NCBI GenBank assembly: GCA_013153575.1
Contig: JAADEE010000243.1
Location: 1-11,608 of the forward strand
Direction of reading: 5' to 3'
DNA: 11,608 nt
Source: Chlorobiota bacterium
Lineage (GTDB): Bacteria; Bacteroidota; Bacteroidia; Bacteroidales; JAADGE01
A program made the position numbers and the translations under genes. A model generated the notes under the pieces. That model was not told the origin of the DNA. It saw nothing but the letters and a program-made list of their open reading frames with translations, and did no database searches. This document shows, in pieces, positions 6,804 to 11,608 of the stretch. Position 1 is the stretch's first letter, and each line of letters opens with the position of its first letter.

Positions 6804-9800
6804 TCATTAATTTTATGTAATTCTTCAATTAATTTTGTATCAACAGCAACTTTTTTTGAGCGAGAAAAGAACTTTAACTTAAAGTTTTTTTCTCGTTCTT
6901 TAATTTCAAAATATAACATTGTTTTTCCTTGGTGTTTTTCTACAAAATTTTCAATATTCTCAATAAGTTCATAAGAAAGGTTATCATTATAAATTGAAAT
7001 AGTTAATTCTTTTATCATTGTATCTTTAATTTCTGATAAAAGTTCAATCCTATTTATTTTAAATTCAACGTCATTGTCATCTTTTGGCTTATAACGAGGT
7101 TGAACCCTTCCAACTATAAGTACAGATAAATCTTTTGTAAAATAGTTTTTATAAGTTATATAATCTTTGCCAAAAAGATAAAAAGTATGCGAACCATTAT
7201 AACCCTCAATATTAAGACTGCCAAAAGCTTTTCCTGTTTTTGTAGTTCCATGAAATACATCTGTTATAATTCCTGCAACTTTAAGCTCTTTCCCTTTAAA
7301 ATCTTGCAGATTTGCCAAGTCTGTAATATCTGCATTACAATATGTCTCTATTTCTAAACGAAAGTTATCTAATGGATGTTCCGAAAGGTATATTCCGATT
7401 ACTTCTTTTTCTAATTTTAATCTGTGTAAATTTGACCATTCTTCAACTTGGGGAACACTTGGTTTTTTTATTTCAATTGTTTCTGCACCAAAAAGTCCGG
7501 CTTGGCTCTCTCCCCCATTTTGAAATTTTGCTCCGAATTTAATACTTTCTTCAATAAAAGTTAAATCTGTTCCATTGTTACTTGCAAAATATTGACTTCT
7601 TTTAATATCATCAACATCATCAAACGCACCGGCATGAACCAAGGCTTCAATTGTTCTTTTATTTACAGAAGACAGGTTAACTCTTTCAATAAAATCTAAA
7701 AAGCTTTTATACTTGCCATTTTTTTCTCGTTCTTTTATAATATCTTCAACTGCTGCACCACCAACATTTTTAATTCCTGCTAATCCATATCTTATTTGTC
7801 CTTTTTTATTTACCGTAAATGTTGAATAACTTTCATTCACATCTGCCAAAAGAACATCAATTCCCATTTGTCTTGCTTCACTTAAAAAGAATGATACTTT
7901 TTTAATATCATTTAAATTTCTGCCTAAAACAGCACTCATATATTCTGCAGGATAATGTGCTTTTAAATATGCAGTTTGGTAAGCAATATATGCATAGCAA
8001 GTTGAATGAGATTTGTTAAAGGCATATTGAGCAAACTTTTCCCAGTCTTCCCAAATTTTTTGCACAATTTTTTCATCATGACCATTTGCTTTACAACCTT
8101 CAAAAAAGATAACCTTTAACTCATCCATCATAGATTTAATTTTCTTTCCCATTGCCTTCCTAAGAGAATCGGCTTGTCCCTTAGTAAAATTTGCAAGTTT
8201 TTGAGAAAGAAGCATTACCTGTTCTTGATAAACAGTAATTCCATAGGTTTCTTTTAGATGGTCTTCCATTTCCGGCAAATCATACACAATTTTTTGTTTG
8301 CCATGTTTTCTTGCAATAAAATCAGGAATGTATTCCATTGGCCCCGGACGATATAAAGCATTCATTGCAATGAGATCTTCAAACCTGTTTGGTTTTAGTG
8401 CTTTAAGATGCTTTTTCATACCATCAGATTCGAATTGAAAAATACCGGTAGTCTCACCTCTTGAATAAAGATCAAAAGTTTCTTTATCATCTAAAGGGAT
8501 ATTATCAATATCAACATCAACTCCTTTTGAAAGTTTTATAATTTTTAAAGCATCTTTAATTATTGAAAGGGTTTTTAAACCCAAAAAGTCCATTTTTAGA
8601 AGACCTACATCTTCTACGTGTTTTCCATCGTATTGTGTTACAATTAAATCTGCATCTTTAGAGACTGTGATTGGCACATAATTTTCTAAATCGTCTTTTC
8701 CGATAATAATTCCACAAGCATGTATTCCTGTATGCCGAACAGAGCCCTCAAGAGCTTGTGCAAATTTCATTGTTTTTTTAATCAGCGGATCAGAAGAGTT
8801 AACTTCATTTTGAAGTTCTTTAACTTCTTTAAATGCTTTTTCAAATGTTGTTCCCGGTCTTTCGGGTATTAATTTTGCAATTCTATTTGCTTCTGACAAA
8901 GGAAGATTAAGCACACGAGCAACATCTTTTATTGAAGATTTTGTTGCCATAGAACCAAATGTTATGATGTTGGCAACTCTTTTTTCGCCATATTTTTCTA
9001 CAACCCATTTTAAAACTCGTTCTCTACCATCATCATCAAAATCAATATCAATATCGGGCATTGAAATTCTATCAGGATTTAAAAATCTCTCAAACAGTAA
9101 TCCATATTTTAAAGGATCAATGTCTGTAATTTTTAAGCAATATGCAACAACAGAACCTGCAGCAGATCCTCTACCGGGACCAACAGACACATCCATTTCT
9201 CTTGCAGCTTTAAGAAAATCCCAAACAATTAAAAAGTAACCGGGGAATCCCATTCCTATAATTGTGTCAAGCTCAAAATCAATACGTTCAATTTGTTCTT
9301 TGGTAAGATTTTCGCCCCACCGTGCTTTAGCCCCTTCATAAGTTACATGCCTTAAATATTCTGCTTCATTTTCAAATCCTTCCGGAAGTTCAAATTCCGG
9401 CATTACAGGTTTTATGTTTAGCTCATAATCTTCTATTTTTGCTTCAATTTCTTGTGTTGTTGAAATTGCATCCGGTAAATCAGCAAAAAGTTCTGCCATT
9501 TCTTCCGGAGTTTTAAGATATTCTTCACCTGTATATCTCATTCTTGTAGGATCATCAATATCTTTTCCTGTACTTAATGCAATTAAAATATCATGTGCCG
9601 GAGCATCATCTTTATTTATAAAGTGAACATCATTAGTTGCAATGTATTTTATATTTAATTTTTTTGAAATTTCAATGATTGCTTTATTAACTTCTTCTTG
9701 AAAATCATAAGTTTTTGCATCACGCTCAGCATCTCCGGTTTTATGCCTTTGCATTTCAAGATAATAATCTTCGCCAAAAATTTCTTTATATGTTAATGCA

Positions 9801-10273
9801 ATTTTTTCGGCTTCTGCGATATCACCTTTCATAATTGCTCTTGGTACTGAACCTGCAAGACAAGCAGAAGAAACAATAAGTCCTTCGGAGTGTTCTCTTA
9901 ACAAATCCATATCAATACGAGGTTTGCGGTAAAAACCATCTGTCCAAGCTGCTGAAACAATTTTCATAAGATTGTGATAACCTGTCAAATTCTTAGCAAG
10001 AACAACAAGGTGATCTGACTTTTTATCTTTTATTTTATCTTTCCTAAATCGAGATTCTTTTGCTACATAAACTTCACAGCCAAGTATTGGTTTTACACCT
10101 TCTTTTTTTGCTATTTTATGAAGTTCTTTTACACCAAACATATTTCCGTGGTCGGTAATTGCAACAGATGTCATACCTGTTTCTTTAACTCTTTTAATTA
10201 ATTTAGGAATTGCAGAAGCTCCATCTAAAAGGGAGTATTGCGTATGTAAGTGTAAATGAGTAAATTTCGACAT
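6782..10273 (-). CDS. dnaE: DNA polymerase III alpha subunit (replicative polymerase)
   Basis: Catalytic subunit of the chromosomal replicase; 1163 residues, full length for DnaE. The PHP domain (about 5-220) has all nine metal-ligand positions known from PHP-exonuclease-competent enzymes: H8, H10, D17, H42, E67, H88, C138, D215 and H217. The palm follows with GPGRGSAAGS (365-374), the catalytic aspartates D409 and D411 in PDIDIDF, and the third, D562, in LLKMDFLGL. Finger motifs include MNALYRPGPMEYI (637-649) and YQEQVM (682-687). A helix-hairpin-helix region (about 805-885) precedes QAGLF (924-928), a beta-clamp-binding pentapeptide. An OB fold (about 995-1078) and a small C-terminal domain complete it. 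The start at MSKFTHLHLHTQYS is typical. It converges with the operon, 13 bp apart, and has its own terminator. It is a DnaE and not a PolC type, since there is no inserted DnaQ-like exonuclease domain. Confidence 0.97.
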   Translation of the reverse strand: MSKFTHLHLHTQYSLLDGASAIPKLIKRVKETGMTSVAITDHGNMFGVKELHKIAKKEGVKPILGCEVYVAKESRFRKDKIKDKKSDHLVVLAKNLTGYHNLMKIVSAAWTDGFYRKPRIDMDLLREHSEGLIVSSACLAGSVPRAIMKGDIAEAEKIALTYKEIFGEDYYLEMQRHKTGDAERDAKTYDFQEEVNKAIIEISKKLNIKYIATNDVHFINKDDAPAHDILIALSTGKDIDDPTRMRYTGEEYLKTPEEMAELFADLPDAISTTQEIEAKIEDYELNIKPVMPEFELPEGFENEAEYLRHVTYEGAKARWGENLTKEQIERIDFELDTIIGMGFPGYFLIVWDFLKAAREMDVSVGPGRGSAAGSVVAYCLKITDIDPLKYGLLFERFLNPDRISMPDIDIDFDDDGRERVLKWVVEKYGEKRVANIITFGSMATKSSIKDVARVLNLPLSEANRIAKLIPERPGTTFEKAFKEVKELQNEVNSSDPLIKKTMKFAQALEGSVRHTGIHACGIIIGKDDLENYVPITVSKDADLIVTQYDGKHVEDVGLLKMDFLGLKTLSIIKDALKIIKLSKGVDVDIDNIPLDDKETFDLYSRGETTGIFQFESDGMKKHLKALKPNRFEDLIAMNALYRPGPMEYIPDFIARKHGKQKIVYDLPEMEDHLKETYGITVYQEQVMLLSQKLANFTKGQADSLRKAMGKKIKSMMDELKVIFFEGCKANGHDEKIVQKIWEDWEKFAQYAFNKSHSTCYAYIAYQTAYLKAHYPAEYMSAVLGRNLNDIKKVSFFLSEARQMGIDVLLADVNESYSTFTVNKKGQIRYGLAGIKNVGGAAVEDIIKEREKNGKYKSFLDFIERVNLSSVNKRTIEALVHAGAFDDVDDIKRSQYFASNNGTDLTFIEESIKFGAKFQNGGESQAGLFGAETIEIKKPSVPQVEEWSNLHRLKLEKEVIGIYLSEHPLDNFRLEIETYCNADITDLANLQDFKGKELKVAGIITDVFHGTTKTGKAFGSLNIEGYNGSHTFYLFGKDYITYKNYFTKDLSVLIVGRVQPRYKPKDDNDVEFKINRIELLSEIKDTMIKELTISIYNDNLSYELIENIENFVEKHQGKTMLYFEIKEREKNFKLKFFSRSKKVAVDTKLIEELHKINDISFNLN

Positions 10274-10387
10274 TTTAACAAATTTAAAAGGTAATCAGTA
10301 TCAATTTGTAAAAATATGAAATTAGATGATATAAATATTAGATGTTAAAAAGTATTTTAAAACTGTGGTATCTTATTTAATATCAAA

Positions 10388-10422
10388 CAAATATACAATA
10401 ATTAATTTTATATTTTATCAAA
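10388..10422 (-). promoter_or_regulatory. Possible Bacteroidota-type promoter for dnaE
   Basis: On the minus strand TATATTTG (10395-10388) fits the Bacteroidota -7 consensus TAnnTTTG, and a TTTG (10422-10419) lies 23 bases upstream. The usual gap to the -33 TTTG is a few bases shorter. The -33 part falls in the last codons of the glycosyltransferase gene. A second TAAATTTG (10286-10279) sits only 5 bases before the dnaE ATG but has no TTTG at the right distance. In such AT-rich DNA both may be chance, and dnaE could instead be read from the glycosyltransferase promoter. The rest of the 134-bp gap shows no gene. Confidence 0.25.
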
Positions 10423-11523
10423 CAATGATTTGAAGGTATTTATAATTTTGTTTTTACCATGTTCATTCTTAATATAATTTCTTCCATTTTGACCTAATGT
10501 TTTCCTTAGTTCATCGTTGTTTAAAAGATTGTCAAATTGTTTAAAGAATAGGTTTGAATTTTTATTTGCACAAAGTCCGCATTTGTAATCTTCTAAAATA
10601 TTATCAGGATTTACATTATAGCTTAATATTGGGCACTCTTGTATCATTGCCTCTGCCATTGTGTTTGAAAAACCTTCAAATTCTGAACTTAAAACATATA
10701 TTTTTGCATTTTTGTAAAATTCGTTTATCTCATTTGGGTTAACATAGTTAAGAAGTGTTATGTTTTTAATGTTTTTAACATCGTTTTGAATTTTATTTCC
10801 ATAGTTTTTATGTTCTAATACAACAGGTGCAATCATTATAAATTCTTCGTTGGGATATTTTTCGGCAAGTTCTATAAAAAGTTCTGGTTTTTTATTTTTT
10901 GTTATTCTTCCAACCCAAAGGATAGTATTTTTTTTATTAAAATTAACATCATTATCTGAAATGTTTAAGTAAATATTTTTAATAATTGCATCAGGTAATC
11001 TGTTTCTATTTTTAAGTAAATTTAGAGACTGTTGTTTTGTTTGTGCAGTTAATATATCTGACTTATTATAAACATATTGCATTGATTTAACTGTTGCAAA
11101 ACTTGAATGTTTCTTTTGTTCGGTTTTACTTGTCTCAATATCACTTGCAATCATGTAAATTACTTTCTTTTTTAAAACATTTTTCACATAAAACATTGCA
11201 AATGCAACTCCAACATCAGCTGAACGAAAAATATAATATTCGGCATTTATTTTCTTTAAAACAGATAGAAGGTTTAAAACTCTTTTAAAAATATTATTAG
11301 AAAAATTAAAAGATTTCCAAATAGTTACATTTTTAATTTGTTCAATTTTTTCTTGATTAAAGTCAGCAACTAAAAAATGAACATCAAAGTTTTTATCTTC
11401 TGCCAAAGAAATACTTAAAAGATATGCTTGTTTTTGTGCACCTCCAACTTTATCTTTTGCTCCTTTTGTATTAGGATTAAAAAGATAGTAAGCTTTTGGT
11501 ATTACAAAACACACTTTTTTCAT
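10408..11523 (-). CDS. GT4-family (GT-B fold) glycosyltransferase
   Basis: Cytoplasmic sugar transferase of the GT4 type, probably adding a nucleotide-activated sugar to a surface polysaccharide or lipid; donor and acceptor cannot be told. The 371 residues suit the family. The N-terminal Rossmann domain begins MKKVCFVIPKAYY and has the GGAQKQ loop (27-32) typical of GT4 donor/acceptor sites. The C-terminal domain starts at ILWVGRITKNKKPE (201-214). LLNYVNPNEINEFYKNAKIY (257-276) is followed by SSEFEGFSNTMAEAM, with the GT4 E-x7-E pair Glu283 and Glu291. No membrane segment or signal peptide is seen. Residues about 80-90 are encoded by one copy of a 30-bp inverted repeat whose other copy ends the window. 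It lies 134 bp upstream of dnaE on the same strand; nothing suggests a functional link. Its partners are probably outside the window. Confidence 0.88.
   Translation of the reverse strand: MKKVCFVIPKAYYLFNPNTKGAKDKVGGAQKQAYLLSISLAEDKNFDVHFLVADFNQEKIEQIKNVTIWKSFNFSNNIFKRVLNLLSVLKKINAEYYIFRSADVGVAFAMFYVKNVLKKKVIYMIASDIETSKTEQKKHSSFATVKSMQYVYNKSDILTAQTKQQSLNLLKNRNRLPDAIIKNIYLNISDNDVNFNKKNTILWVGRITKNKKPELFIELAEKYPNEEFIMIAPVVLEHKNYGNKIQNDVKNIKNITLLNYVNPNEINEFYKNAKIYVLSSEFEGFSNTMAEAMIQECPILSYNVNPDNILEDYKCGLCANKNSNLFFKQFDNLLNNDELRKTLGQNGRNYIKNEHGKNKIINTFKSLFDKI
11256..11285. repeat. 30-bp inverted repeat, inner copy (inside the glycosyltransferase gene)
   Basis: These 30 bases are the exact reverse complement of 11579-11608. 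They fall within the glycosyltransferase coding region (about residues 80-90, RVLNLLSVLK). The match stops at 11286 because of a one-base length difference in a T/A run, and similar AT-rich sequence continues for about 20 bases beyond. A 30-base perfect match is far beyond chance in a window of this size. Confidence 0.9.
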
Positions 11524-11578
11524 TTTTTATTATGACTAATTTAATTTTTTTGCCTCGAATTCACTAATTTATTATTTT

Positions 11579-11608
11579 AAAGAGTTTTAAACCTTCTATC
11601 TGTTTTAA
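11579..11608. repeat. 30-bp inverted repeat, outer copy, reaching the window edge
   Basis: Exact reverse complement of 11256-11285. It runs to the last base of the window, so its true length is unknown. Read on the plus strand it could encode the same RVLNLLSVL residues as the glycosyltransferase, but a TAA (11578-11580) stands directly in front in that frame. Between it and the glycosyltransferase start (11524-11578) there is only AT-rich DNA with no clear promoter consensus. Confidence 0.9.

Noticed and set aside
8964..9239. 91-residue plus-strand reading frame inside dnaE
   Set aside because: Antisense to the highly conserved polymerase palm region; no recognisable motif and no start signals, so it is a shadow of dnaE codon structure.
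10321..10344. 8-bp direct repeat ATTAGATG (10321-10328 and 10337-10344) in front of dnaE as an operator
   Set aside because: An 8-base match is expected by chance in AT-rich DNA of this length.
11564..11608. Minus-strand frame ending in TAG at 11564-11566 as the tail of an upstream gene
   Set aside because: Only 14 codons are visible and 10 of them come from the inverted repeat, so there is no independent support for coding.

Overview
The window is strongly AT-rich and most starts lack a clear Shine-Dalgarno sequence. One intergenic spacer carries a palindromic AGACCTTGCGGGTTT-type repeat of a kind I associate with Bacteroidota. A member of the Bacteroidota (Bacteroidales-like) is the best guess. 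It rests on sequence style and gene content and was not confirmed by any search.

Positions 1-6768 (+ strand) hold a six-gene operon for a membrane-bound, complex I / energy-converting hydrogenase-related (Ehr) respiratory complex. The order is NuoL-like pump (5' end cut by the window), NuoH-like, NuoB-like, NuoC-like, NuoD-like, then a fusion of a NuoI-like ferredoxin to a GltD/NfnL-type FAD-NAD(P)H oxidoreductase. This is the order of Ech hydrogenase (EchA-F). However, the catalytic subunit has lost one of the four nickel-ligand cysteines, and the quinone-binding His/Tyr of true complex I are also absent. The NuoB-like subunit keeps only three of the four N2-cluster cysteines. The simplest reading is a proton- or sodium-translocating NAD(P)H-linked oxidoreductase whose reaction at the terminal site is unknown. 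The proposed electron path is NAD(P)H, FAD, GltD iron-sulfur clusters, NuoI clusters, the NuoB cluster, then the unknown acceptor. NuoH- and NuoL-like membrane subunits would couple this to ion movement. A 79-bp inverted-repeat element (3165-3243) sits between the NuoB-like and NuoC-like genes.

The operon converges on dnaE (6782-10273, - strand), which encodes the replicative DNA polymerase III alpha subunit with a complete set of PHP-domain metal ligands. The two genes are separated by 13 bp. A perfect 13-bp hairpin there contains the dnaE stop codon and serves as a terminator.

Upstream of dnaE, on the same strand, is a GT4-type glycosyltransferase (10408-11523). A perfect 30-bp inverted repeat links the inside of this gene (11256-11285) with the last 30 bases of the window (11579-11608). 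This could be an invertible (phase-variable) segment, a duplicated gene fragment, or an assembly or amplification chimera at a contig end. The window alone cannot decide. No tRNA, rRNA, CRISPR array or transposase gene was seen, and there is no gene-free stretch longer than 300 bases.
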